Shown in pieces: positions 1 through 8,652 of a DNA stretch of 64,000 nucleotides. The translations under genes and the position numbers were made by a program. The stretch is from Palsa-465 sp963744845 (GTDB taxonomy: Bacteria > Actinomycetota > Thermoleophilia > Solirubrobacterales > Solirubrobacteraceae): contig CAVUVE010000011.1 in NCBI GenBank assembly GCA_963744845.1, forward strand, positions 1 to 64,000. Direction: 5' to 3'. The stretch's first letter is position 1; each line of letters starts with the position of its first letter. The notes below the pieces were generated by a model. It worked only from the letters and a program-made list of their open reading frames with translations, was not told the DNA's origin and ran no database searches.

Positions 1-10
1 GGCAGTTCGC

Positions 11-30
11 TGAGCGTTGGGAAGTGAGAC
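11..30 (+). repeat. Intergenic repeat copy 1 (left box)
   Basis: TGAGCGTTGGGAAGTGAGAC is the left box of the dispersed intergenic family described in the findings. A clear right box is not visible. The first 230 bases hold no gene that I can support; they lie downstream of the minus-strand gene ending at 231. Confidence 0.55.
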
Positions 31-230
31 GACCACCGCAGCAACGTCCAGGACGTTCGCAAGGCGATCGGCTTGTGCGAAACACCTGCGTGCCTCGCCG
101 AAGGCCGCTCGGAGCTGCTGGCGCGGGAAGACTCACGGCGTCAGCTGGGGATGGAGATGACGATCCGCTGTCGGCTGTCGGCGTCGACGCGGTCGTGGGC
201 TTCCGCGATCCGCTCGAGCAACAACGCGGC

Positions 231-2313
231 TCAGGGTATGACCACGGTGCGGGGCTTCGAGTTCGTCGTCTTCTGACCGGCGTGGGTGTAGCGCACCTGC
301 AGCATGTAGCGGTATCCCCGCTTGAACGTGCGCTTGAACGTGAACGTCTTCTTGCCGGCCTTGACGGTCACCTTCGCGACCGAGCGCGCTTTGCCCGACT
401 TGAACTTCTTGCCGGAGAGCTTGCCGACGACGCGGACGTACAGCCGGAGCGTGGCCTTGGTGCCCTTGGGCGCCACGCTCAGCGTGCCGCTCAGTGTCAG
501 CTTGCCCTTGGTGACGCTCAGCTTCTTGTAGCCGACCTTCGGGCCGGTCGGCACGGGCACGGTGACGTTCTTCGTCGCGCTCGTCGCCGTGTTGAAGGCG
601 CCCGGATCGGCGTACTGCACCTCGATCGTCCACGCGCCGGCGGCGAGCGGTCCGTTGAGGGCGAAGACCACCTGACCGGCGGTCAGTAACTGCGTGGCGA
701 TCGTCTTGAACGCGCCCTTGGAGGTCTTCGGGCGGGCGAGCAACGTCACCTTGGCGTGGGTGTCGACGGCCGCGGGGCCGACCGTGCCCGAGACCTGCAC
801 GGAACCGGGGGAGGTCGTCGCGGTGGTGATCGCGGCCGTCCCGTTGACCGCTACCCCGGATGCGGTGGAGGCTGCCGGCGAGAGGATGTCCCCGTACGGC
901 GGCGAGAGGGTCGGGTCCTCGATCTGTGAGATCGCGCCCGTCGAGACCTGGAAGGAGCCACTGGAGTCGAGGCGTGAACGTGACGCTGTAGTGGCCGGTG
1001 GCGTCCGTCGTGCCCGAGGCGACGCTGATCGGCGTCAGGCCGCTCAGCTGATCGACCGACACGGTCTTGCCGCCGAGCGTCGGATAGCCGAGCTCGTTGT
1101 TGGTCAGCTGCCCGGTGACGGTCACCGGCGTCCCGGCCGTCACAGTGGCGGGGAAGCCCGCCGTGGTGACCGTCGGCGACGCATCGGCGACGAACGGAGG
1201 ACCGCCCGGGTCGACAGTCGGGAGGTAGCCCGCGAGCTGCGACTGCAGCGTGGACGACGTGAGGAAGTTGACGAAGTCCTGGGCCGCGGCCAGGTTGACC
1301 GACTCTCCCGGCGCTGACGGGTTGATGATGTAGGCATGGAAGTAGTTGATCAGCGCGTTGGACCCGCCCGGAGCCGCGGCGCCGTTATCCCGGGTCACGA
1401 TCTTCAGGCCGGGGATCGTGCCCGCGGGATCGGTCCCCGACGCAAGGTAGTCGTAGGTGCCGCGGTCAGTCAGCGAGTAGCAGCCGTTGGCGACGACCCC
1501 GGTGCCGGTGCACGCGTTGGTGGCCACCACGTTGGCGGCCTGGTTGCCGGAGTTGATCTGATACCACGACGGCAGATCGCTGTTGGTGCCGTCGACCGTC
1601 CCGCCGTCCGGACAGGGCTGGCCAGAGGTCGGCTGCGTGGCCGGGCTGATCGGCGACATCCCTCCGCCGTCCGCGGCCGACACGGTGCAGAGCACCACTC
1701 CTGAGGGCGTCAAGGCGGCACGCGAGACCAGCTGCCAGTACTGGTGCTCGGCGACGACGGTGCCCGGGGCGGCGGTCGATCCTCCGCGTGTGAAGAAGGT
1801 CGCGTTGCCGGCCACGCCGGCAGCCGCGACGTCAGCGAACGCCTGGGCGATGTTGTTCGCCGCGTTAGAGCCCACGTTGGCGTGACCGGCGTCAGCGCTC
1901 GGGCCGACGAGCACGAAGTCGTTTCGGAAGATGGCGTTGCCGTACTGGTTGTTATACGAGAAGCCGTCGGCGACGAACTGGTTCTCCAGCGACGCGGCAT
2001 GCACGATGAGCACGCTCGGTCCGCCGGTCCCGCTCTTGGCGTTGTTGATCGCCGTGCCAGTCGCCGACCCGTTGTACTTAAACGTGAACTGCGGATACGC
2101 GGCGCTGAACGCCGGCTGGATCAGATTCGCCATCAGGCCGGAGTCGCTGAGATCGCTCGTCCCGTTGACGGTGAGCGTCGAGGAGTTGTCAGCGCTCGCC
2201 AGCGCCGGGGTCAGGAGCAACGCTGCCGCGGCCAGCAGCCCGATCACGGGCGCGCCAAGTAGCCGGCGGGCGAAACCCTGCCGCCGGCGAGGGACAGGGA
2301 GGGTTTGACTCAT
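231..2313 (-). pseudogene. TupA-like secreted binding protein with Ig-like tail, frameshifted
   Basis: This reads as a secreted solute-binding protein related to TupA/PstS, followed by beta-rich modules and broken by a frameshift. The ATG at 2313 is followed by a basic stretch (RRRQGFARR), a hydrophobic core and an ALASA cleavage site near residue 41. The binding domain runs to about residue 385, with VHAASLENQFVADG and NDFVLVGPSAD resembling the ligand-site region of tungstate-binding TupA proteins. An Ig-like domain (PVTVTGQLTNNELG) follows. Near 970-972 the frame changes: one base over, translation continues LDSSGSFQVSTG and runs through a Lys-rich tail (KKLSVTKGKLTLSGTL) to TGA at 231. 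One extra base explains the break, so sequencing error and real decay are both possible. No permease or ATPase gene adjoins it, so an uptake role is doubtful. Confidence 0.7.
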
Positions 2314-2618
2314 CGCGGCAATATAACTACGGGGTCTTTCGATCCTGCCGAGACGGTTATGAGCTGCGCCCAGAGCTGCGCGGCAATGCCGCAACCGACC
2401 CCCGGCTCGGTCAGAGCCGTCTGCAAGCCGGCGAGGCGACAGCAGTGATCACCGCGCCGCGCGTGCTCGTCGACCGACCCCCGGTCGCCCCCTGCGACCG
2501 CGCCGCGCTGAAGGAATTTACAGGCGCCCCCCGATCGCGATGTCTCGCAGTCGTCCGTCTGCACCGCCCTACCGACTTGGGGTGCCGACCCCCGATCACC
2601 ACGGGCATGAGCAACTGA

Positions 2619-2648
2619 AGCGTTCGGTAGCCGTTCGGAAACTGAGAC
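2619..2648 (+). repeat. Intergenic repeat copy 2 (left box, doubled)
   Basis: AGCGTTCGGTAG is followed directly by a second half-copy, CCGTTCGGAAACTGAGAC. It lies in the 544-base gap 2314-2857 between two minus-strand genes, where I see no other feature. The short reading frames in this gap have no ribosome site and no protein-like composition. Confidence 0.5.
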
Positions 2649-2857
2649 CACCGGATCGCCGACGGCCGGGACTGCTCGGTGACCCGCCGAGCCGGCCGAT
2701 GGTCCTTCCTAGCCGAGACGGATTCAACCGGCGGGCCGAGCGCTTGTCGCGCAAGCGCTCGCGAGTCGGCTGGCTTGCCGCGCGCCGTGGGCTTAAGCGA
2801 AGACCGGTCGGGGAGCCGGCCACTGAGAATGCCGGATCAGCCGACGGCTACCGGTTG

Positions 2858-3286
2858 CTATCGCGCGTTGACCGTGAGGCCACCCCACTGCTCCGGTTCG
2901 ACATCCTGCAGAGTCTGGGTCAGCGTCCAGCGGTGGCCGGCCGGGTCGCGGAAGGTGCACTGGCGCTCCCCGTAGGCAAAGTCGCATGGCTCACGGACGA
3001 TCTCACCGCCACTGGTGCGGACGCGTTCGCACAGGGAGTCGACGTCGTCGACTCGAAGCATCACCGACTGCGAAGGTTGGCCGCCGAGCGGCGCTGCGCG
3101 GCCATGGCCGACGTCGGCCACGATCAGCGAGCCCTCGCCGAAGGTCAACTGCGCCCGGTGTCCCGGGCCGATCCGGACGCGCTCCACGAATCCCAGCACT
3201 TCAACGAGCCAATCAACCGCCGCGCCAACGTCTGGGTAGGCGAGTTCCGGAATCACCGGACCCAGCGGCGCTGAACGGTTTGCCAC
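2858..3286 (-). CDS. VOC/glyoxalase-superfamily protein
   Basis: A 142-residue single-module vicinal-oxygen-chelate protein. It has the paired beta-alpha-beta-beta-beta layout: YPDVGAAVDWLVEVLGF at the N-terminus opens the first half, and MLRVDDVDSLCERVRTSGG with FRDPAGHRWTLTQ closes the second. The FxDPxGHxW pattern is typical of the glyoxalase/bleomycin-resistance/dioxygenase superfamily, and its length matches. The start is GTG at 3286 with AGGA about eight bases upstream. It stands alone between repeat-bearing gaps. Substrate cannot be inferred; members include antibiotic-binding proteins, epimerases and dioxygenase-like enzymes. Confidence 0.85.
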   Translation of the reverse strand: MANRSAPLGPVIPELAYPDVGAAVDWLVEVLGFVERVRIGPGHRAQLTFGEGSLIVADVGHGRAAPLGGQPSQSVMLRVDDVDSLCERVRTSGGEIVREPCDFAYGERQCTFRDPAGHRWTLTQTLQDVEPEQWGGLTVNAR

Positions 3287-3391
3287 GGCAGTGATCCTAC
3301 GCTCGTGCGATGCTTGTAAGGCAAGACCAGTTTGGCGCAGGCTCCCACCGTGATCCCTTCCGCCTGAAGGGAGGCGTCCGCTGAGCCTTGG

Positions 3392-3685
3392 CTATCCGGG
3401 CGCCGAGACGTGCCTGACCCTAATGACTTCCGTGCGCTCGATCGCTTGATCGCGCATGGCCGATAGCGCCAGCCGATCTGGATCGCTCTGGAAGTCCGCG
3501 AGGGCCTGGTCGTTCGCGAACTCGAGAAGGTGGATCTCGGACGGCCCGTTGTCAATTGCTTTCACTCGCGAGAGCAGCCTGCCCCGATGTCGGTCGAGGA
3601 GCGCGAGCACCCGGTTCTCGTACTCAAAGAGCAGATCCTCGCCCCCTGGACGGGCCCACAGTAAGATTGAGAGAACGACCGCCAT
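3392..3685 (-). CDS. Small dimeric alpha/beta-barrel-like protein
   Basis: A 97-residue protein beginning MAVVLSILLWARPGGED at an ATG. The length, the early beta strand with WARPGGEDLLFEYENRVLALLDRHRG, and the later IHLLEFANDQALADFQSDP are characteristic of ferredoxin-like dimeric barrel proteins (DUF1330/EthD/ABM-type monooxygenase fold). No catalytic residues can be assigned. It sits about 100 bases upstream of the VOC gene start on the same strand and could be co-transcribed with it, but the spacing is long for a tight operon. The fold assignment is an inference from pattern. Confidence 0.7.
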   Translation of the reverse strand: MAVVLSILLWARPGGEDLLFEYENRVLALLDRHRGRLLSRVKAIDNGPSEIHLLEFANDQALADFQSDPDRLALSAMRDQAIERTEVIRVRHVSAPG

Positions 3686-3750
3686 GCCCGGACCCTAGTT
3701 GGTGACGCCGTCAACGCCGACTGACAGCGGGCGCGGCGAGACGTGTCCGC

Positions 3751-3819
3751 AGAGCGTTCCCAGCTGAGACGGCGCTGGCCGCGGCGCAGGGGGGAGAAAA
3801 CGGCCGATAGCCGATGGCT
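3751..3819 (+). repeat. Intergenic repeat copy 3 (both boxes)
   Basis: Left box AGAGCGTTCCCAGCTGAGAC (3751-3770) and a degenerate right box GAAAACGGCCGATAGCCGAT around 3796-3815, 69 bases overall. It lies in the gap 3686-4061 between divergent genes. Nothing else is evident in the gap apart from the ribosome site of the gene at 4062. Confidence 0.55.
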
Positions 3820-4061
3820 CATCGGGCATCCCGGCCCAATCAGGGGACCCGCCCGAGACGGGGCGAAGGCGAGTAGCTGGCTATCTCATCCGGGAGATAC
3901 CACAGCGCGGCCGGTCGGAGTAATCGCTGATGCCCGTGAGCGTCTCGACAAAGGGTGGCGCGGCGGGGAGTCTCTCGGGGGTCTGCGCGGGTGAATATCG
4001 AGGATCCTCGGGGTGTCCGATCGTTGGGGACTTTGACGAGCTGACCGGGTAAGGTGGCGGC

Positions 4062-5459
4062 ATGGGTCGGTTCGGGAGCGGGGCCTACGCTGCGATCGTT
4101 GCGTGCGCGGTGGTGATGGCTCTGTTGACGCGGGTGGGCAGCGCTGAGGGAGTCACGTCGTGGCGATCGCTGCAGACGAGCGGGCAGCTGAATATCTCCG
4201 ATCTGGTCGGTACCGCGCGTGGCGGTGACGGGACGTTGCATGTCGCCTGGCAGAGGCGGGCCTCCAACGGCCTGTACGACCTGATGCAGACGCCGGTGAC
4301 GGCGACCGGTGCCGTGCGGGCGCCGACGCCGATCGTCAGCGGCTGGGCGAGCGTCGAGGGTCCGACCTTGCTGGCTTCCGGGAGCGCCCTGTTCGCGTTC
4401 TTCTCAGGGACGCAGACGCTTGTCACCGGCGATCCGCACGAGGGCATCGACTACGCCATCACGAGCGACGGCGGGGCGGCGTGGGCGCTCGCACCGACGG
4501 CGATAGCAGCCGGTGACTTCGCCGGTCAGCGCGACGCCAGCGTGGCGCTCGGGCCCGACGGCGCGCTCAGCTCGTGGTATGCGGGCGAGGAGACGGTGGT
4601 GCATTTCGGGACCGATCCAGCGACGATCAATCAACGTGGCTATGGCTTGGGAACCGGTCAGGCTGTAGCCGTCAGCGGCAACTCGGCACTGGTCGCGTGG
4701 TGCACGAGCGTCCAGGGACCCAATGGCATCTTCGTCCAGGCGATCGATCCAGCAACGGGAGCGCCCGCCGGCACCGCCCGCATCGTCCCGGGCTCGACTT
4801 CTCGCGTCGGAGGCGTGGCCGAGGCGTTCTGCCCCGCCAGCACGCGCGTCGCCTTGGTCGCCCGCCAGGGCAAGGGGTTCTTCGTCGCGACGGTGGACGG
4901 CAAGCGCCGGACGGTGAACGGGTGGACGGTGGGCGCCCCCCGTGTTCACCCTCTCGCCGCCGGTTCCTCCTACAAGCAGTACGTCGCCGCGGCGAGCTCA
5001 CCTGGTCCGAAGGCAAGCGTGTGGGTCGGCTGGCTTGATGACACCGGGAAGATCATCGTGCGCCGCTCCAACGGCCAGGCCTCCGTGTTCGGCGCTCCGG
5101 TCGTGCTCAACGGGCCGCGAGACGGTTCGCTCTACGGTCTGGACCTCAACGCCCAGGCCGACCGTGTCGACCTCGTCGCGCGGGTCCAACATGACAGCGG
5201 CACCGTCGGACTCGAGCACACCCAAACGTTTCCTGGACTCACACTCGTCGCTGCCAGCGGCGAGCACCTCTCGTTTCGCGTCCTCGACGCCGGGGATCCC
5301 GTCAAGGACGCCACCGTCACCGTGGCCGGACAATCCAAGACGACGGGCGCCGACGGCCGAGTCACCATCACCGTTGATAAGCCGGGTCGCTACATCGCCC
5401 GAGCCACGGCCACCAAATATGTCGGCGCACAGGCCCGAGTGACCGTCCGACGGCGCTGA
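4062..5459 (+). CDS. Secreted beta-propeller (sialidase-like) protein with carboxypeptidase-regulatory-like C-terminus
   Basis: A 465-residue exported protein. The start ATG is preceded by AAGGTGG. A signal peptide covers residues 1-28 (hydrophobic AAIVACAVVMALL, then GSA). The body consists of repeated blades of about 50 residues with the pattern gly-asp-gly-x-hydrophobic-trp (GGDGTLHVAWQRR, LGPDGALSSWYAG, KASVWVGWLDDTGK), as in BNR/sialidase-like six-bladed propellers. Sialidase Arg-triad residues are not recognisable, so enzymatic activity is unsupported. Residues 390-465 (DAGDPVKDATVTVAGQSKTTGADGRVTITVDKPG) form a carboxypeptidase-regulatory-like or transthyretin-like fold. No anchor motif is visible. 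Likely a free extracellular or envelope binding protein. Confidence 0.85.
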   Translation: MGRFGSGAYAAIVACAVVMALLTRVGSAEGVTSWRSLQTSGQLNISDLVGTARGGDGTLHVAWQRRASNGLYDLMQTPVTATGAVRAPTPIVSGWASVEGPTLLASGSALFAFFSGTQTLVTGDPHEGIDYAITSDGGAAWALAPTAIAAGDFAGQRDASVALGPDGALSSWYAGEETVVHFGTDPATINQRGYGLGTGQAVAVSGNSALVAWCTSVQGPNGIFVQAIDPATGAPAGTARIVPGSTSRVGGVAEAFCPASTRVALVARQGKGFFVATVDGKRRTVNGWTVGAPRVHPLAAGSSYKQYVAAASSPGPKASVWVGWLDDTGKIIVRRSNGQASVFGAPVVLNGPRDGSLYGLDLNAQADRVDLVARVQHDSGTVGLEHTQTFPGLTLVAASGEHLSFRVLDAGDPVKDATVTVAGQSKTTGADGRVTITVDKPGRYIARATATKYVGAQARVTVRRR

Positions 5460-5641
5460 GCGCGTAGCGTGGTCGGGTGCGAGTGGATTGGTTGACCGGC
5501 GGAGGGCCGTGAAGCGCCTGCCCGATGGTGTCGGGGAGTCGCTCGCTTTGAGGTTCACGGTGCTCGGCGTCATCCGGGGGATCCGGCGTCGGCTCGGAGG
5601 CGACACTATCGGCCTCGACCCTCTCCTTCGACCCGTCGCAA

Positions 5642-5684
5642 TCAGCGTTCCCGAGTGAGACGAGCTTGATCGGATGAGTCTCAC
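5642..5684 (+). repeat. Intergenic repeat copy 4 with inverted repeat
   Basis: Left box TCAGCGTTCCCGAGTGAGAC at 5642-5661. Its GTGAGAC (5655-5661) is answered by GTCTCAC at 5678-5684, a perfect 7-bp inverted repeat with a 16-base loop. It lies in the 500-base gap 5460-5959 between convergent genes. No ORF there looks protein-like. Confidence 0.5.
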
Positions 5685-5959
5685 GCCCATCGCGTGATCC
5701 TGACCGAGCGCAGCGAGGTCGAGAGCGGGAGCCGGCGCCAGCCGGCGGTCTCTTCCGCGCGGCCGACAGGGGCGGGCGAATTCAAGCCGCTCTTCGATGC
5801 CGTGGTGCGCCCGCGTTCGTATGGCCCGGCGTGCGGTGGGGGTCGCCTTACGTGCGCGCACGACCGCTGTTAGCCGAAGGAGCAGTCCTTGATGGCGTTG
5901 CCGGTTCGGCGACGAAGCAGGATCAGCCGAGTTTCTTATCCCTGGGCCTGCTCGGAGGT

Positions 5960-6433
5960 CTACGTCGAAGCGTTGCGCAGCGTGTCGCGCAGTCGTCGCA
6001 CCTCGGAGTGCGCGGCGGCCAGGTCGTCTGCGTTGCGGTCTGAGAACCACGTTCGACGCCCTTGTATCGCGGCCTCGGAGATCCGTTGCAGCGTCTGGTG
6101 GCCCTCTGGGGTGAGCACGACGAAGGGCGAGGCGCGATGATCAGGATTGGGTTTGATGACCGCTAGGCCGGACGCGAGCAGCTCGTTGGCGGTGCGCTGA
6201 ACGGCCTGGCGTGTCGTGCCAAGCCGGCGCGCCGCCTGAGAGACGGTCAGCGGCGCGTCTGAGAAGACACTCAGCGCGTACCACCGCGTCTGAGTCTGAC
6301 CCTCCTGGTGCGCGATCTCGTCAGCGACCCGGCGAAACAGCCCGGCGAGCTCGACGACGTCGGCGATGAACGACGCGAGCGCCGTGTCAACGCCATCATC
6401 CCAAGGATTGACAACAGATTGTCGTTTTGTCAT
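5960..6433 (-). CDS. MarR-family transcriptional regulator
   Basis: A winged-helix regulator of about 157 residues. The central part (PLTVSQAARRLGTTRQAVQRTANELLASGLA, then NPDHRASPFVVLTPEGH) gives the helix-turn-helix and wing with the D-x-R signature of MarR proteins. ATG at 6433 (MTKRQSVVNPW) is preferred; a longer form from 6478 would overlap the divergent gene. The neighbour at 6479 reads away from it after only 45 bases, so it probably regulates itself and that VOC gene. A possible operator, TGACAA (6409-6414) and TTGTCA (6427-6432), straddles the start region. The inducer is unknown. Confidence 0.85.
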   Translation of the reverse strand: MTKRQSVVNPWDDGVDTALASFIADVVELAGLFRRVADEIAHQEGQTQTRWYALSVFSDAPLTVSQAARRLGTTRQAVQRTANELLASGLAVIKPNPDHRASPFVVLTPEGHQTLQRISEAAIQGRRTWFSDRNADDLAAAHSEVRRLRDTLRNAST

Positions 6434-6478
6434 CGTGTAGTCATTCTTGCAGCCCGCGCCGACGACAGGACAGATCAC

Positions 6479-6880
6479 ATGAAGCTCGCCTCGATCCGGA
6501 TCATCACCGACGACCTCGACGGGATGGTCTCCTTCTATGAAACCGTTACCGGCATTACCGCTGATCGGCCCGCCCCGCCGTTTGCCGAGCTCATCTCACC
6601 CTCATGCACGTTGGCGATCGGCCGCTCAGAGACCGTCGCGATGTTCAGCGAGGGCGCCGCACGCCCGGCCGATAACCACAGCGTCATCATCGAATGGCAA
6701 GTCGGCGACGTCGACGCCGAGTTCGCGCGCCTCAACGAGTCCGTCACCGACTGGGTGCAGACGCCGACGACGATGCCTTGGGGCAACCGGTCGGCGATGC
6801 TGCGCGATCCCGACGGCAACCTGATCAACCTCTACGCGCCCGTCACCGATGAGGCCAAGCAACGCTTCGCCGGCCGTTGA
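6479..6880 (+). CDS. VOC/glyoxalase-superfamily protein
   Basis: A 133-residue VOC protein starting at ATG 6479, directly divergent from the MarR gene. IRIITDDLDGMVSFYETVTG is the standard first strand and helix, and MLRDPDGNLINLYAPV is the C-terminal R-D-P-D-G-N motif of the superfamily. Length fits a one-module subunit that dimerises. GACAGGACAG precedes the start. Pairing with a divergent MarR regulator is a common arrangement for detoxification or small-molecule resistance genes, so a role in handling a toxic electrophile or antibiotic is plausible but inferred. Confidence 0.88.
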   Translation: MKLASIRIITDDLDGMVSFYETVTGITADRPAPPFAELISPSCTLAIGRSETVAMFSEGAARPADNHSVIIEWQVGDVDAEFARLNESVTDWVQTPTTMPWGNRSAMLRDPDGNLINLYAPVTDEAKQRFAGR

Positions 6881-7158
6881 CCTGCGCCACCCCACCCACC
6901 ACCAAGACGATGCAACCCGCGCAGCGGAGCAGCCTGGACCGGGCGGAGGACAACCGCGAGGACTTCTCCTTTGATCGACAAGCAGCACTCCGCGCCCGGC
7001 GACGTCCGCCTAGCGGTTGGTCCCATGAGACCTCCCAGCGCCCGCTGACCGTCGCCTTTCGCTCACCGGCCAAGAGCAGCGGTCGGTCCCGAGGCGGTGA
7101 CTGCTCCGGCGATGAGGAACTCTCATCGGGTCAGCCCGGATCGGGTAGGTCCGTCCGG

Positions 7159-7392
7159 ATGATGAATCCGAGTCTCGAGGAAACAGTTGCGCGGTGGAAG
7201 GCCCTGGAGCCGTCCAAACGCAGAAGGCTGCTCATCCACCTCGCGAAGCTGCTCGCCATGTCCGCCGCTGCTTACGTGGTCGCGGCGCTGCTCTTTCGGT
7301 CCTGGTGGTGGCCCGCAGTCGCCATCGCAATCTCCTTCCTCACCAGCGGGCTCGTTCGACGATTGCGACGTACTCCACGGGGTCGCCGTTGA
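7159..7392 (+). CDS. Small membrane protein, hypothetical
   Basis: About 77 residues from adjacent ATG codons at 7159/7162. An N-terminal amphipathic basic helix (ETVARWKALEPSKRRRLLIHLAK) is followed by two membrane segments (LLAMSAAAYVVAALLF and WWWPAVAIAISFLTSGLV) and an Arg-rich end. The reading frame extends upstream to 6877, but that portion has non-coding composition. No strong ribosome site is visible, so the start is uncertain. The two-helix hairpin with charged flanks is protein-like. I recognise no family. Confidence 0.5.
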   Translation: MMNPSLEETVARWKALEPSKRRRLLIHLAKLLAMSAAAYVVAALLFRSWWWPAVAIAISFLTSGLVRRLRRTPRGRR

Positions 7393-7664
7393 GCCTCCCG
7401 TGCCGTTCGGTGGCCGATCGTTGATCGGACGGTGGGGGGGCGGGAAGACTGCCCGCCGCAGCGAGAACGCTTAGGGGCGCCCTAGGCGGCAGTCTGCCTG
7501 ATGATCGCGGTTTAGACTCGGCGGGGGCCGCTCTGGGGTTCGGTCGCCGGTAACGACGACGAACGCGATGGCCGACCGGAACCCTCCCTATTTGGCGGCC
7601 TGGCGGCAGCTGCGGGGGTCGGGGATCAGGCCCCGCACCCGTGTGAGGATGCACGTGGTGCTCT

Positions 7665-8294
7665 TCAGCGACGGGCAGGCCCGGGCGGCCGGAGCGTGGC
7701 GCCTGCGCGGTTCGCAAGGCCGGTCAGGGCATCATCGAGGTTGTCGGCGACAACGAGGTCGTCCATTACTTCTCGGCGCACGAATCCGGCATCGACCAGA
7801 CCGTCAAGCGCGCCGAGCAGCGGCGTCCAGAACCGGTCGACGTTCAAGAAGCCGACGGGGTCGTCGTTGAAGCCGATCTGCCGCCAGCTCCAGACCTCCA
7901 TGATCTCATCCAAGGTTCCAAGACCGCCCGGTAAACAGAGAAACGCGTCGGCATGCTCAGCCATCATCGCCTTGCGCTCATGCATGGTCTCGACGACGTG
8001 CAACTCGGTCAGATCGGCGCGACCCCACTCGCGCTCGAGCATCGAGCGGGGAATCACTCCGATCACCTCACCCCCGGCATCCAGGGCACCCTGTGAGACA
8101 TCGCGCATCAGACCGAAGCCGCCAGCACCGTATACAAGCCCGATTCCGCGGTCGGCAAGCCCGCGACCCACCTCGTAGGAGTAGCGGGAGAGATTCGGGT
8201 TAGTCCCGGCACTCGACCCACAGAACACCGCGACACGTTGCAGACCTCTTTTCACCACAGCGGAGTCTAAGAACGCAGCGCCCATCAACGACAC
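7665..8294 (-). CDS. LOG-family protein (TIGR00730-type Rossmann fold)
   Basis: A 209-residue protein of the lysine-decarboxylase-like LOG family. The conserved features are present: VAVFCGSSAG near the N-terminus, YGAGGFGLMRDVSQGALDAGG, IGVIPRSM, and the hallmark PGGLGTLDEIMEVWSWRQIG that binds the nucleotide phosphate. Characterised members release free cytokinin bases and ribose 5-phosphate from cytokinin riboside monophosphates, or hydrolyse related nucleotides. The start is GTG at 8294; an internal ATG at 8285 is an alternative. It is monocistronic. Activity is well supported by family; the physiological role in a soil-type actinobacterium is not. Confidence 0.92.
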   Translation of the reverse strand: MSLMGAAFLDSAVVKRGLQRVAVFCGSSAGTNPNLSRYSYEVGRGLADRGIGLVYGAGGFGLMRDVSQGALDAGGEVIGVIPRSMLEREWGRADLTELHVVETMHERKAMMAEHADAFLCLPGGLGTLDEIMEVWSWRQIGFNDDPVGFLNVDRFWTPLLGALDGLVDAGFVRREVMDDLVVADNLDDALTGLANRAGATLRPPGPARR

Positions 8295-8442
8295 CCGATA
8301 CGCGCGCGGTTCCTCCAGAGCCGGGACAAAAACCAGGGTTCACGGCGCTAGACCGGACGACCTCCGGGGCTGACGGGATACCCGGCTGCCTCGCCTGACG
8401 CGGGAGAACCAGAGTCCGGCGTCTCACCAGCTGTTGTTCGCA

Positions 8443-8519
8443 GACCGTTGGGCATTTGCGACGGGGGCCCGCGGCGCACGACAGGTCAACCGGTCGTCGA
8501 AAGCGTCCGATGGTGGATC
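8443..8519 (+). repeat. Intergenic repeat copy 5 (both boxes)
   Basis: Left box GACCGTTGGGCATTTGCGAC (8443-8462) and right box GAAAGCGTCCGATGGTGGAT (from 8499), 77 bases in total. The following bases, TGCGACGAGTGAGG and CTATCCGCG, recur at 33509-33535. It occupies the 358-base gap 8295-8652 between two minus-strand genes. No gene is supported there. Confidence 0.65.
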
Positions 8520-8652
8520 GGCTTATGCGACGAGTGAGGCCTACTATCCGCGCAATGGAGGGTCGCCGACGTAGATCGGAATGAGGCACGTCGCGGAGCG
8601 GCGGTGCCGCGAGCGAGCTGGTGGTCGATGATTGTGCGGCGGTCTTGGCGGG

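Noticed and set aside
7665..8294. A lysine decarboxylase
   Set aside because: LOG proteins were once annotated so, but the PGGxGTxxE motif marks nucleoside-monophosphate phosphoribohydrolase-type enzymes and no PLP site is present.
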